Shown piece after piece: positions 11,094-21,840 of a stretch of 64,000 nt of DNA. The notes under the pieces were generated by a model that ran no database searches, was not told the DNA's origin, and saw only the letters and a program-made list of their open reading frames with translations. Numbering within the stretch: the stretch's first letter is position 1; the number at the start of each line of letters is the position of its first letter. The stretch spans positions 152,126,058 to 152,190,057 of the forward strand of contig NC_133537.1 in the NCBI RefSeq assembly GCF_048544455.1. Direction: 5' to 3'. The position numbers were made by a program, and so were the translations under genes. This stretch comes from Silene latifolia (taxonomy: Eukaryota > Streptophyta > Magnoliopsida > Caryophyllales > Caryophyllaceae).

Positions 11094-12294
11094 TTAAGGC
11101 CCACTCAGGACGCATCCGGCGTAGCTTCTGTTTCTGAGTTTAGCCCCGGGTTTGATGGGTATCCTGCTCTGCGATTTCTCTGTCAATCCAGGCATATCTC
11201 TGTAAGACCGTGCGAACACGTCCTTGTATTCGTGGAGGAGGTTAATGAACTCTTGTCTTTCCGAGGGGTCCGGGGTTGTCCCTATCCTAAGTTCTTGAGG
11301 TGTATTGTCGGTTCCTACGTTAATAGGCTCGGTTTCCTCAATGATGGGGGTTCGGTTTCCGTTTGTCAAGTTCTTTGGCTAAGTGAGGTGGGTAGTTACT
11401 CAAGTCAAATTCCTCATGATCATTTAAGTGCATTGCGATTAAAATGAGACGAGTCATAAGCAAACTTAGCGTTCATTAAGTTGACACGAGCGAAAAGCTC
11501 GGAAAGGACAGACATCTCATGGTCGGTCAGAGGCGACACGACAGAGGAAGTGGCCCCCCGGAACAGCTCCAGGTTGTCACCTTTCATTGGAGTGGGGGTG
11601 ACCTTAGTAGACTCGGCCTCCGAATCACCCACGACTTTGTGATAAAACAAGTGGGAAGGGACCTTGACTGGGACTTCCGGAGTGTTAGGAGCTATAAACA
11701 GACTCGACCGACTCGGACTCGGACTCGGATCCTTCAAAGACTTTCCTTCTTGAACATAGGGCCTTCTCCGGTTGTGATTTTGAGAATGCGGCCTTGGCGA
11801 TCGGTCCACTTGATGGTTTTCCTCCAGCCCTGGGTGGCTTTCTCCGGGGCGAGATCGGAGATCAAGGCGGTTGGATCAAAGCGATTGTCTTTCGGCGATG
11901 TTGATGATGTCCTCATAGTCGAGGCGTTTGATGTTATCTTCCCCAAAGAGTAGTGTGACATGACTTGTCCGTCGAGGCATGGTGACGGTTTGGACTCGGT
12001 TGATGCAGCTTCGATGTTGTCGGGAATGAAGTAGCAGTCCTGGAAGACTTCCACTCCCGGGTATCTAGCCTTTACCACAGAGTCATAGATAGGTTCCGGA
12101 AAGCCGTGGTAAAGTTCGGGCTCTCCCTCGGGGACAAAGTATCCGTTGAGAGTCAGGTGGTAGGGACGGAGGATGACTTCGTGCTTCTTGCGTTTTCGGA
12201 TTAGGAGGTTCATCTCCTGGATGTCTTCATTGGTAGGTTCGTATCCCAGCCCAAAGGGAATGTTGGGGACCTTAGCTTTTTTTGGGGGAGGCAA
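11094..12294 (-). pseudogene. Element 1 pol N-terminal region between protease and RT, frameshifted
   Basis: Three overlapping open stretches in different frames (12294-11734, 11809-11420, 11369-11094) hold what is normally one continuous linker. 12294-11734 opens with MPPPKKAKVPNIPFGLGYEP and continues with the YFVPEGEPELYHGFPEPIYD segment. 11369-11094 ends in the pre-RT segment (EFINLLHEYKDVFARSYRDMPGL), which usually leads directly into RT. A frameshift near 11120-11140 separates it from the RT frame (MRPEWALKIKEEVDK, then a stop). This is relic coding sequence. Confidence 0.75.
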
Positions 12295-12450
12295 TGGGTT
12301 CTTTAACGGATTGAGCGAGCAAACCCGGAAATAACCCCTGGCGCATCATGATACGGTTAAACGTGAGGCGAACGGGTCACATTTGAGGTTGTTAGCTCAT
12401 CGGTTATGGCGTTCACGGCTTGGAAACCCCACATTTCATTGTCGTCCTCC

Positions 12451-12825
12451 TCAATGGCTTGGGAGGCTACCCCTCTTCTCATAATCGCTTTGATTGGGAA
12501 GCGGGGATCGTGATCGTTTTCCGTTGAAGGGACCCTTATCTTTTGGTGAAGCGTTGATGTGGATCGCCTTGTGGCGTGAATCCGGGGACGCGTCCAGGAG
12601 CATGTTGAAGGATGCGTCGATGTCGACCACTTGGAAACTGGTTTGTCTTTCTAGTGGCCCAGTTGCAACGACTATAGTGATAAGCCCAGCGATCTTGCGA
12701 CGAGTGCCGTCGTAGGCGCGTACTCCTTGATTCGTTGGGATTAAATCAGATTCCTTGATACCTAGCCTGTGGGCAGTTTTGAGAGGAATGACATTCACGG
12801 CGGAACCGTCATCCACGAGGACCAT
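12451..12825 (-). pseudogene. Element 1 aspartic protease domain
   Basis: A 124-residue open stretch begins MVLVDDGSAVNVIPL, the active-site region of Tat-type retropepsins (DDGSA, where retroviruses have DTGA). FNMLL follows at about residue 68, where the family normally reads FNMLLGRPWIH. Here the Trp-containing flap continuation is lost (FNMLLDASPDSRHKAI), which suggests a local frame or base change. It is cut off from gag and RT by stops. Confidence 0.8.
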
Positions 12826-12871
12826 TGGTATGTTCTTTCAAGGCATTGCACATGTGATGTACAGGCCGAGG

Positions 12872-14300
12872 TTATGGTTGGCTCGAATAGGGGATATCCT
12901 CGTCGGAGAAGACGACCGGATTGCTCAGATCAGGGGCGTCTCTTGTCATGTGTGCCACTATTTCTTCTGGGGAAGAGGTGAAGGGCACGGTTAATTTTCC
13001 CAAGGCCTGTAGCAAGGCTTGTCGATGCTCAAAAGACGTTGCGATCAGCTGCCAGGTAGAGATCTCGGCTTTTGCTTTCTGGAGCTGTTTCAGGATCGAG
13101 TTCTCGGGAGCCTTTGGTTGAGTGTCCACCTCTGGGACGATTTGGTCATTCGTTGTTGGAACGACCGCTGGGTTGCTCGGATTCTGATAGGGACGTCCGG
13201 ACCGGGTGAGATGTCCGATTTCCTTCGTCCGCTTCTCCTTTCCTGGGACGACGTAGACATCCTCAACATCATCCCGCCATATGCCGTTAATTTCAGGGTC
13301 TCGAGGATACCTTGGAGGGGTATTCCTCGGTGGGTAGTTCTTGTGGGGAATATTTTTGTGAGGGCGATTTTTGTGAGGGTAATTACTTTGAGGGTAGTTA
13401 TTTTGAGAGTAATTCTCATGAATGTGGTTATTTTGAAGGTGGTTTCGTGGGTCTATGCCGAATGGTCGCGGGAGCAATCCATCCTGGGGTGGGTAGTTTT
13501 GAATGCTTGGGGAATTCTCCGCGGACGTGGGTGGGGGATTGAAGATGAGTCGACCAGAGGCGTCGTCGAGTCGGGTGATTCTCTCGAAAAAGGCCGGGCA
13601 ATGGCCTCCTCAACTTCTTTGAAACACAGTGAGCATAGTGGCAAAGATCAACACGAACACTCCGCCGAAGGGTCCTTTTCGAGCATTTATCTCATCGTCA
13701 ATTGGCAATTAACAAGATGAGATGAGAGCGATCTAGGGTCGGCTCATCGTCATAGAGATGGTGTGAATTCCCCGGAGGATTCGTCTTGTTGTTTGGCTTA
13801 GTTGGTGGGGGTATAGGCAAGTCTCCCTTCTCAATCATGTCTTGAATGAGGTGCTTGAGTTTGAAGCAATTTTCGTTATCATGCCCTTTCCTCGATGATC
13901 GGGCAAAGAGGGCGTTGGGATTCCAAAATCGGGATTTCTTGGCGTCGGCCGGGTCCGGGGTGGGCCCGATCGGTTGTAGCTTCCCTTGGTCCATGAGCCT
14001 TTTCAAGGCACTTGCATAAGTTGACCCTATGTTGGTGAACACTCTCTGGGGGCGTTCAATTTTCTTGGCAGATGGTTCGACGAGGTTGAACTCATCAATC
14101 TTGTTTGTCTGACCATAAGGGCGAGATCCGGTTGAGGTGGATCCTTGATAACCCCTGCCTGTGGTCTTTGCTAAGACACCCTTTCGGAGGTCGTCCTCAA
14201 TGCGTGTCCCCAGAATCTGCAGATCTTGAAAAGTTTTGATATTCTGATACCTCAGCAGGTTGGCATAAACCGGGTGGAGGTTGTTGACAAATTTTTCCAC
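12872..14300 (-). pseudogene. Element 1 gag C-terminal region, frameshifted
   Basis: Two frames carry it. 14300-13698 includes MEKFVNNLHPVYANLLRYQ, FQDLQILGTRIEDDLRKG and the CFKLKHLIQDMIEKGDL segment, the degenerate zinc-knuckle-like region usual in Tat gag. 13477-12872 starts with a repetitive Asn/His/Pro-rich stretch (HKNRPHKNIPHKNYPP) and ends in ILKQLQKAKAEISTWQLI. Bases 13330-13450 encode the His/Asn repeats as a short degenerate array of 15-18 bp units. The overlap with the gag N-terminal ORF at 14252-14300 shows a frameshift there. Confidence 0.75.
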
Positions 14301-14950
14301 CGTAGTTGATTCATTCGCTTACTAACCAACTGAGTACTCACCCTCCTCCAACGGGTTAGGAACTCAGTGAATCCTTCCTTGTCGTTTTGGGTTAACACCT
14401 CGAGAGTACGGGTGTTGGCCTGGATCTCGACATTGTCGGCATACTGTTTGGCAAACTCAACTGCGATTTCGTCCCGGGTGGTAAGGTTTTTCGGGTCCAA
14501 AGAGTAATACCATTGGCGAGGTATTGGCTCCAAAGAGGATGGGAAGATCCTGGTAAAAAGTTCCTGTTTAACCCCCTTAATGGCCATGTAGTCTTTGAAA
14601 GCACGGATGTGGTTGAGTGGGTCCTCCACTCCCTTGAACTTAGGTACATCATTCAGGGTGAAGTTGTCGGGTAACTGGTCCCCAACAGGTTCGAACCTTC
14701 GGTTATTTTCAAGGTGGATGTTGTTACCCTGGGCTAGGAGTTGTTCTTCCAAGAGTTTCAGCCTCTTCTCAGTCTCGGTCAGAGGTGGGGTATTATGTTC
14801 CCCAATTTCCTTGTTCTCCAGGGCGTCGATACGGGTCTCGACGCGATCCGGGGTGACCTTAAGAGCGGTAAGTAGGCTGGCTAGCTGATCAGTTGTGACA
14901 TCCCTGTTGTTATCATTGTTGTTGTTGGACGAAGCTGAAGACGGGGCCAT
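14252..14950 (-). pseudogene. gag: Element 1 gag N-terminal and capsid region
   Basis: A 232-codon open stretch from an ATG at 14950. An Asn-rich N-terminus is followed by a coiled-coil segment (LTETEKRLKLLEEQLLAQGN) and the Retrotrans_gag domain: FTLNDVPKFKGVEDPLNHI, FPSSLEPIPRQWYYSLDP, then LEVLTQNDKEGFTEFLTRWR. The capsid forms the intracellular particle that packages the element RNA. The frame is lost near 14290, after which gag continues in another frame. Confidence 0.85.
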
Positions 14951-16386
14951 GGCTCGAGGCGTAAAAACGGCTCACATTACAACTCAATCCGACACGGTTC
15001 CAAGACTGAACGCAGACAACACAGAGGACGAGACCAAGATCGACTCAACAAGACGGGGTGACCGTGTGTGGTCCCTCGGTGCTGACTCGATTTATGACGT
15101 GACGGTGTTTGACCGAACCTTTGACACGGGTCCAACATGACGGTGTGACGCCATTGGACGGGTCTCGTGGTGAGACGACTCATAAGTAAATACCCATAAG
15201 TACGTTTGCTTTGACTCGATAGACACGAGGCGGAATTAGAATGGTGGACTGAAGTTTTCGAAAATAGAAATTTTTAGAAAGATTCATTTGTCGCTTTAGT
15301 GGGCGGCTTCCGAAGATAGAAATCTCCGCAAGTCGATCAGTTGAAAAGGGTTGTCTTAAGTTTATTTGCAAAAGACGGTTTGAGTTTGAGTCGGCTCGGA
15401 AAACGGCGTGTTGCTTCCCAAGACGGTTTTGAAATTCAAAATTGTATGTTTTGAAAATCGAGTTTGACATGTTTGAAGAGGTCTCGGGGACGATGCATGG
15501 TCCTCGGGATCCCGAAAGTGTCTCGAGAAAAAAGGGCGTGTGCTTTTCTCGGGTTTTGAAAGAGCCATTGTCGGCGCGAAACGGGTTAAAATCCGTGTCT
15601 AGACGCGGCGATTATAACGGCGTAAAAGGGTGATTTGAAATGGTTATATAAAACTGAGTTTGAAAATCGTCATTACGACGGCCTAGAAAGGCATGTTGAA
15701 ATGGTTATACAAAACCGAGTTTGAAAATCGTCATTATGACGGCCTAGAAAGGCGTGTTGAAATGGTTATACAAAACCGAGTTTGAAAATCGTCATTACGA
15801 CGGCCTAGAAAGGCATGTTGAAATGGTTATACAAAACTGGGTTTGAAAATCGTCATTACGACGGCCTAGAAGGGCGTGCAACAGTCGGCGAAAGATCGAG
15901 GTTTGAAATGGCCATTATAACGGCGCAAAAAGGTGTTTTGAAAGTTTGCAAAATGACGCGGAAGGACTTATGATCAAGTAGCACATAAGCACTCACAGTT
16001 TCATTATATTATGCATCATGCTGACACGGGTTTTGGCTTAAAAGGGTGGGTTACACACCAAGCAATCAAACCCCGATTTGCGAGAGGGATACCAATCCAA
16101 ACAAAATGTGTAAGGAGGGTGCTCTAGCCTCATGCTCGAAAGTGATGAAAGCTCACTGACGAAACAGAAATGTGTAACGTCAATGATATGCTTGACTCAA
16201 TCGGGATTCGAACCGCGAGGATGAGAAAACTCACGCCGACGAGACGAGCCAATTGGTCGATAAAGGTTAGGTTGTGGGCCCGGACAAGGAACCCGACCGT
16301 GACCGTGATATCAATTAATGCATTCCATCCAAGACCTCGTTCGAGTCTCACCATCTAGGGATCACAAAGACGTAAGTGTCCTAGTT
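14951..16386 (-). other. Element 1 5' UTR (leader)
   Basis: About 1.4 kb between the primer site and gag, without a convincing gene. It contains a 61-bp tandem array (15635-15880) flanked by single related segments (GATTATAACGGCG at 15610 and CCATTATAACGGCG at 15910). Long leaders are common in Tat elements. Confidence 0.7.
15635..15880. repeat. 61-bp tandem repeat, 4 copies, in the element 1 leader
   Basis: Units begin at 15635, 15696, 15757 and 15818. Each reads TTGAAATGGTTATACAAAAC, then a segment with the short stem CGTC-ATTAC-GACG, then GCCTAGAAAGGC. Copies are about 95 percent alike by eye, with only a few substitutions, so amplification is fairly recent. Confidence 0.95.
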
Positions 16387-16405
16387 ATCCCCAGCGGAGT
16401 CGCTA
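16387..16405 (-). promoter_or_regulatory. Primer binding site matching tRNA-Arg
   Basis: The minus strand reads TAGCGACTCCGCTGGGGAT. The canonical site complementary to a plant tRNA-Arg 3' end starts TGGCGACTCCGCTGGGG, so one base differs. It lies 3 bases from the ...CCACA end of the 5' LTR, where minus-strand DNA synthesis would be primed. A second, partial TGGCGACTCC occurs inside the LTR near 16570-16579. Confidence 0.75.
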
Positions 16406-16408
16406 ATC

Positions 16409-18862
16409 TGTGGACGTGGGCCCACCTGCGTATGCCCAGCCGATCTGTGGACAACGGCAGCGGTCTTTTTGAAAGCCACGCTCGGCGGCGTAAAGGTGCT
16501 TTCGACCGGATCGTTTTAGATCGGTCGGTTTAAATCTCGGTAAGGGTCTCAAACGATTAGAGATGTTCGGAGTCGCCACCAAGCATTTGTGGGATGCCTG
16601 GAACCCGTTTGAATTCCACTTTATACCTCGGTCAAATCGAAGCACAAAGCAGCGTTTTGACATAGGTACTAAAGATAAGGAAATCGTCCCTCTTTAGCAT
16701 CCTATCTCTAGAATGACTCTCGTACGCCCTGGATAAGGTCGTCCACTATCCAAAGTTTCTGAGTAAGAGGTGAAGGTACGTATTGGGAAACCCTTTAATC
16801 AGACACCCAATCCCGCCCGCGTTTAGCGGCCTCTACTGATCGATCTTGGTTGGTTGAATGCAAAAGTTGATAAAACGGTTTAAATGCATGAATGCGCATC
16901 CAATGATTTAAACCTAACGTGTGAGCTTTCTAAGTCGGTTGATTTAATCCAAGTATCAAGTATAAGATGTCGAGTTGGATTAATGATTGATTTGCATGCA
17001 AGACGGAAATTAAACATCCATTTACCGTATTAGGTTTAGGGTGCATAACATGATCCATTTGTCTTAGTAAGGCATTTGGCAAATATGGTTCGAATAGTCA
17101 TCTGATCCGTCCTATATCCGGGTTAACCATAGTCGGGATCGCCCTGGACTAATCCGGAAGAGAACAGGCCCGTGCACTGACGGCTATAAAAGGCGCGAGC
17201 CAATGACGGTGTAAGGGGCCTCCTCTCGGTTTTGAAAATGAGAGAAAAGAAAAGGCCCGCTTGAGGCGCTGGTTAGCCAACGTATATGCCGTGTTCTGAC
17301 TGTTTAGAAAATGTTGTAAAACGTGTTGAAAGTGGGTATTTGAACCCGGTTTGATCTTGAAAGGGTCGTTTAGACCGCATTTGTTGATTTGAAGAACTAG
17401 ACTCGAATAATCATCATTGTTTGATAATATTCGGTGTCGGGTTCGGTTTGACAAGCTTGACATGAATAGTTTTGAAAATGACTATGGACTAATTGTTTTA
17501 AGTCCGTTTTGAATGTAATTAGTCGTTACTCATCATCGCACCCGGGTTAAAATTCGGCATGGTATATGGAACCAAGGATGATTTCGTGTTGGTGACTAAT
17601 ATGCATGTTTTGCAAATGTAAAGAAATGAAATAAAAGGTTTTAAAATACCTCTTAAATGTCATTAACCAAATATTTTCACCGAAACACGGATTTAACCGT
17701 CATGGTATGAAGAACCAAGGGTGAAGAATGCTTTATGGTTAAAACATGTAAAATGAAACAAAAGGGTTTCGAAAATACTTGAAATGGTAAAAACCGATTA
17801 CAAATATGAAAAATGGATTAAGGGAAATGACGAGAACAAACACGGTTGATCTCTGGTCTGAGCACCCCATTTAGGCGCGAGCCTGTTGGCGACCTAAGGG
17901 GCTTCTCGCTCGGACAAAAATCGTTTTGGCTCGTTTATTCCATGTTTTGGTTCATGTTATGCATGTTTTAGCATGTTAAAGTCATGAAACAAATGAAAAC
18001 ACAATAAAAGAGGATTTTTACACCCTCATACTTACATGTTTGGTTGTGGCGAGTGACCGACGTAAGTGTAACAACTTGTTTGATCGGAAAAAACTCGGTT
18101 TAAAACCGTTTTGGTAAGTAAAAGAGTGTTTTAAATGTTTAGTGATGGTGTAGTGGTCAAAGTGGTCGGACAAGTAGTTTAATGCACGATGACGGTACCA
18201 AACAATGTGTAAGGCTCGTGTTTACGATCGGTAGGTCGTAAACACGCATCGGATTGTGACTTTAGAAGTCGAGTCGAGAATTTTAAGGGAGAAAAGAGGG
18301 GGCGGACACTCGTGTAAGTCTCAAATGGGCGACATTTGAGTGGTATTTATAAGAGAATGAGTGGTTGTGTGAGTTTTGAGCGATGTGGCCACCTGGGCTG
18401 GTCAAAGAGGCGCGAGCCAAATCGCGGCACTTCGAGTTGTGTTGTCACTATCACAACAAACGCAATCATGATTTGTTCTATCCTAGGTTTTGTAGTCACA
18501 TGTTTGGTACTTAACCATTCATGAATCCGGGAAAACTTAGTATAGAAGGCTTGAAGATATTTTGTTTTTGTGGTTGACTCGGTTTGACTCGTTGTTGGAG
18601 TCGGGATTTGAATTCTCGAGTCGGTTTTTTGCTTGGTGTCGGTTTTGACTCTAGTTAGTGTCATCGCGACCCCGTCGTTGTGCATTAAACACTCCAGGTA
18701 TTTTTGGAATGTTTTGAAATGTTTTGTTTTCGAAATCGTTTTAAGTTTTCCGACGTAAGGTTGTACACAAGCTGTCGATCAAACGCTGCGATCCCAAAAC
18801 ATGTTGTAGTCCGATAATCATCGGGTGTTTGTTGGAGTCTCCGCAGATACTGGGTATCTACA
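16409..18862 (-). mobile_element. Element 1 5' LTR (2454 bp)
   Basis: On the minus strand it starts TGTAGATACC at 18862 and ends ...GTCCACA at 16409. The start matches the element 2 LTR at 38709, and the end matches GTCCACA at 49776. Shared internal blocks (GTAGAGGCCGC, ACGAGAGTCATTCTA) confirm homology to that LTR (about 2382 bp without its insertion). A likely TATA box (TATAAATACC) is on the minus strand near 18345-18356. GC modules with GGCGCGAGCC lie at about 17193, 17875 and 18410. The flank at 18863-18867 is CACCC; its partner would be outside the window. Confidence 0.85.
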
Positions 18863-19130
18863 CACCCACCACACCGACACAACCACCACCAGGGACGCCG
18901 ACACAACCACCACCACCACCAGTGACGCCGCCTGTCCACGCTACCTCATATCCTCAACCACTAAACACCACACCAACACCTTCAGTAACTCTCCCACCCC
19001 ACCAACCACCACCAACACCTTCCTCGGCCACACCACTGCAACCGCCCGACGCCGACCACACCAGATCTGGTGTTTTAAAGGGTGGGGAAGGGGTTTTCGA
19101 AGGGTTGTGGTGGATTTTTTAGAATGAATA
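18863..19130. repeat. CCA/CAC-rich low-complexity sequence at the insertion site of element 1
   Basis: Dense CCACCA/ACCACC runs. Both forward frames give Pro/Thr-rich translations with no conserved domain. The sequence may be a decayed Pro-rich coding exon or a simple repeat; its composition alone explains the ORFs. Confidence 0.6.
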
Positions 19131-21588
19131 AGGTGTTTGGGGTCGGGATTGTGGTGTTTGTTGAGGGCGTGAGGCGCGGTGATTAGGTTCGCCGTGGGGT
19201 ACCGTGAGGAAGATCGTCGGCGCCGCTACTTGTGGTGGTGTCAGTGTAGATAATGGTGGCAGGTGGTGGGTAATGGTGGTGGACGTGGTGGATGTTGGCT
19301 TTTAATTCCCTTTTCCTCTAATTGTCAACCAAACACCCAAGTATAATATGGGTGATCCCATTCATTTACCTCTCTTACCCTTTCTTGATTTCGTTCTCTT
19401 ACCCTTTCTCGTACCAAACGCCCCCTTATTCTCCTCCCAAGCTGAAACAAAACAGAAACACACAACAATAATCCCTCTTTTGAATGTTTTGTTTGAGCAA
19501 CTTTAGATGATTATTTATCCATGATAAGAGCAGTCATAAAAATATTCATTGTTTACTCAACAATAAACAATTATTTCTACAAAAAATTAAATCGTTCAGA
19601 AACTTGAATTATGTTACTTTGTGTAGTTTTGGAACTAATAATTGAGTTTGGGGGTATATTAGTTGGTTTTAAAAAAAAAGCGGGGATATAAGTTGAAATA
19701 AAATAAAATAAAAAACGCAGGGGTATACCATAATAACCATAGAAAATCCCAAAATTTTTAATTGTAGATACCTCTCTTTCTGTTTGCAACTATCGAGCAT
19801 AAATAGTTAAATACGTAGTTTGTTGATAGGAATAAAACTAGGTGTCGTAATAACTAGAATTAACTACACAAATTAACAATTTATAAACCTAACTAGACTT
19901 TACTAACTTTCAATTAAAAGGTAGTTTAGTGGTAAGCTAGGGTCGAACCCAAGAGAAGGACTTTAAAACTAAAGACTTGATTTTTGATTATTAAACAACT
20001 ACTAACTAAGATACTAATAACAAGTTAAGAACTAATGACCAAAAGACTCACAACCTACTTCTAATCACAAACTATGATATCCACAATGAACAAACAAAGG
20101 TTGACATAAAAAGAGATTTCATATGAGAAAATGGAGAAATATGGCTAAAGATGCAAACTTTAACAAGGAGGCAATTCAACAAACAATTTGAGTGCAAGAA
20201 AACAATATGTGAAGGGAATTTGGCGTAACTAACCCTTGGTAACCACCCTTTCTCAAGTAAGGCTCTATTCTCCTTTTCTAATCACTTACCCACTAATTCA
20301 CCCACAAGAAATTGGTAGTCACAATGAAACCATATATGGCAACTCACCTTAGAAGACATCACATATTAATCAATGCATGATGTGTAAAAAGGGTATTAAG
20401 AACATAACCAAGTGAGTAAATTTAGGATATTTCACAAACAAGATAAACCATACATGTTATGAAATACATGTATTCCTCTCTTATGCCCCTCTAAGTGTGG
20501 TTAAGAAGCTAGCCTTAATTCGTACCTTGGCCCTTCCAGTTTTGAACCGGGAACCTTGAGAGAATACTTGAGAGTGTGGGGTAATTTAAAATGAATATAG
20601 TATATTTCTCTTAGGGATTTTGTTGTCTTGGTTGCGTATTGTTGTCATTAATGGTTGCGGTTACGAGGGGCGTAACCTTATTTTACGGAGGAGGGGTGTG
20701 ATATGATTTTTATTAGCATTGTTGATATGGAAAAAGTATGTGGGCATGTATGTGGGGAGGAGTTAATATGATTAAACATGTGAAGTATTAATTGTTGTGT
20801 GGATTGTGAAGAATGTGATTTTGGTTGATTTCACAAGATTTTTACCCTTGATTGTTTTGGCTGCCATTTACTGTCTGTTTAAAGTTTTAGTCCGAGATTT
20901 TTATGTGTGATACCCTTGTGAGTTAACTTTCATATGCCTCTGGTCTCATGTTCAAATAATATACGGTTTGGGAGAAATAAATATATTAGTGGGAAGTGGT
21001 CAGAATGTTCCTGTACGGTTATATTTTCGACAAACGATTTTGTAAAATTTCTCATTTAAGTTGTACTTAAGATTTTTGCTTAATTCTAACTCCACTATTT
21101 AAATGATTCAAATATGTTTTCAAATTGATAAGCCACGTTACAAGATAAATTTTTGACAATTAATAGTGATTTTTACAAGTTGACTCTAGTTTTGGATAAA
21201 TTGCTGATCGGTTTTTGGTTGGACCAACTGGATTGTGAAAATTTTTATAAAATGGTTGAACGAGATTTCAGTTTGATTCTTTTTCTCAAGGTTTGAAAAC
21301 TCCTTATATTTTCTAGAAAGTATAAAAACTCAATGTGGAATATAACGGTTATTTAATGGTGATTTTTGAAAGTTACAGCTTGACTTTGATTTCTGAAAAC
21401 GCGAGTTTTACCAAAAGTTTTATATAAATGTTTTATCAATTCTTAAACTATGATAGTCGAGATGTAGGAGTGACGATAAGGGAACCAAAGGAGAGGTAAG
21501 ATAGGATACAATTGACTACACCTTGTTTTGATTATAAGTATAGAATGTTTAAAATGTTAGACCATCTTTCCTCGGGTAGTAGTAGTTC
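19131..21588. other. AT-rich non-coding region, probable decayed retrotransposon sequence
   Basis: No ORF of note. From about 20600 the style (ACCCTTGTGAGTTAACTTTC, ACGGTTTGGGAGAAAT) resembles the region after integrase in Tekay/Del elements, and it leads into a Tekay-type polypurine region at 21590. A tRNA-gene-like stretch (TAGTTTAGTGG with GGTCGAACCC) occurs near 19924-19957, but no cloverleaf was found. Confidence 0.4.
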
Positions 21589-21840
21589 CAAAACTTCGGG
21601 ACGAAGTTTATTTTTAAGAGGGTAGAATGTGACACCTCATGTTTTGAGTTTATTTTGAGATACATTTCCGTGTTAAAACTTTATTTTGTTATACATTCTG
21701 ATAAGTTGATATAGCTTGATAATAATAAATGATTAATCATGCTGCAATATCATAAGTTGGAATAGGTAATTATTTATAGAAAAATTTATAGTATTCCTGG
21801 GCGAACTTCGGGACGAAGTTCATTTTAAGGGGGGGAAGAA
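21589..21840 (+). mobile_element. Two stacked Tekay/Del-type 3' ends with polypurine tracts
   Basis: AACTTCGGGACGAAGTT plus a purine run, followed by TGTGACACC, at 21593-21637 marks the end of an older element and the start of its LTR. The same signature (AACTTCGGGACGAAGTTC, then AAGGGGGGGAAGAA) recurs at 21803-21840, directly before the long LTR. The older LTR is therefore truncated after about 160 bp. The signature is characteristic of Tekay/Del chromoviruses. Confidence 0.65.

Larger units (their letters stand above)
1..18862 (-). mobile_element. Retand-like (Ty3/gypsy, Tat lineage) retrotransposon, element 1; 3' LTR outside window
   Basis: Minus-strand LTR retrotransposon read from 18862 leftwards. 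In order it has a 5' LTR starting TGTAGATACC, a primer site matching the 3' end of tRNA-Arg, a 5' UTR with a tandem array, gag, an aspartic protease, reverse transcriptase, two RNase H-like regions and integrase. Two genes on the opposite (plus) strand follow, then tandem repeats running off the left edge. Dual RNase H and a tRNA-Arg primer site are features of the Tat lineage. Two antisense ORFs between pol and the right LTR are the published layout of Retand from Silene latifolia. The coding part is broken by several frameshifts and stops, so this copy is probably dead. The right LTR should lie just left of base 1; no GGTATCTACA end is visible in 1-2500. Confidence 0.85.

Noticed and set aside
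18829..19122. Pro/Thr-rich ORF
   Set aside because: Explained by CCA repeats; two frames are equally open and no domain is visible.
19920..19960. tRNA gene or SINE head
   Set aside because: A-box- and B-box-like words are present but no acceptor stem or cloverleaf could be drawn.
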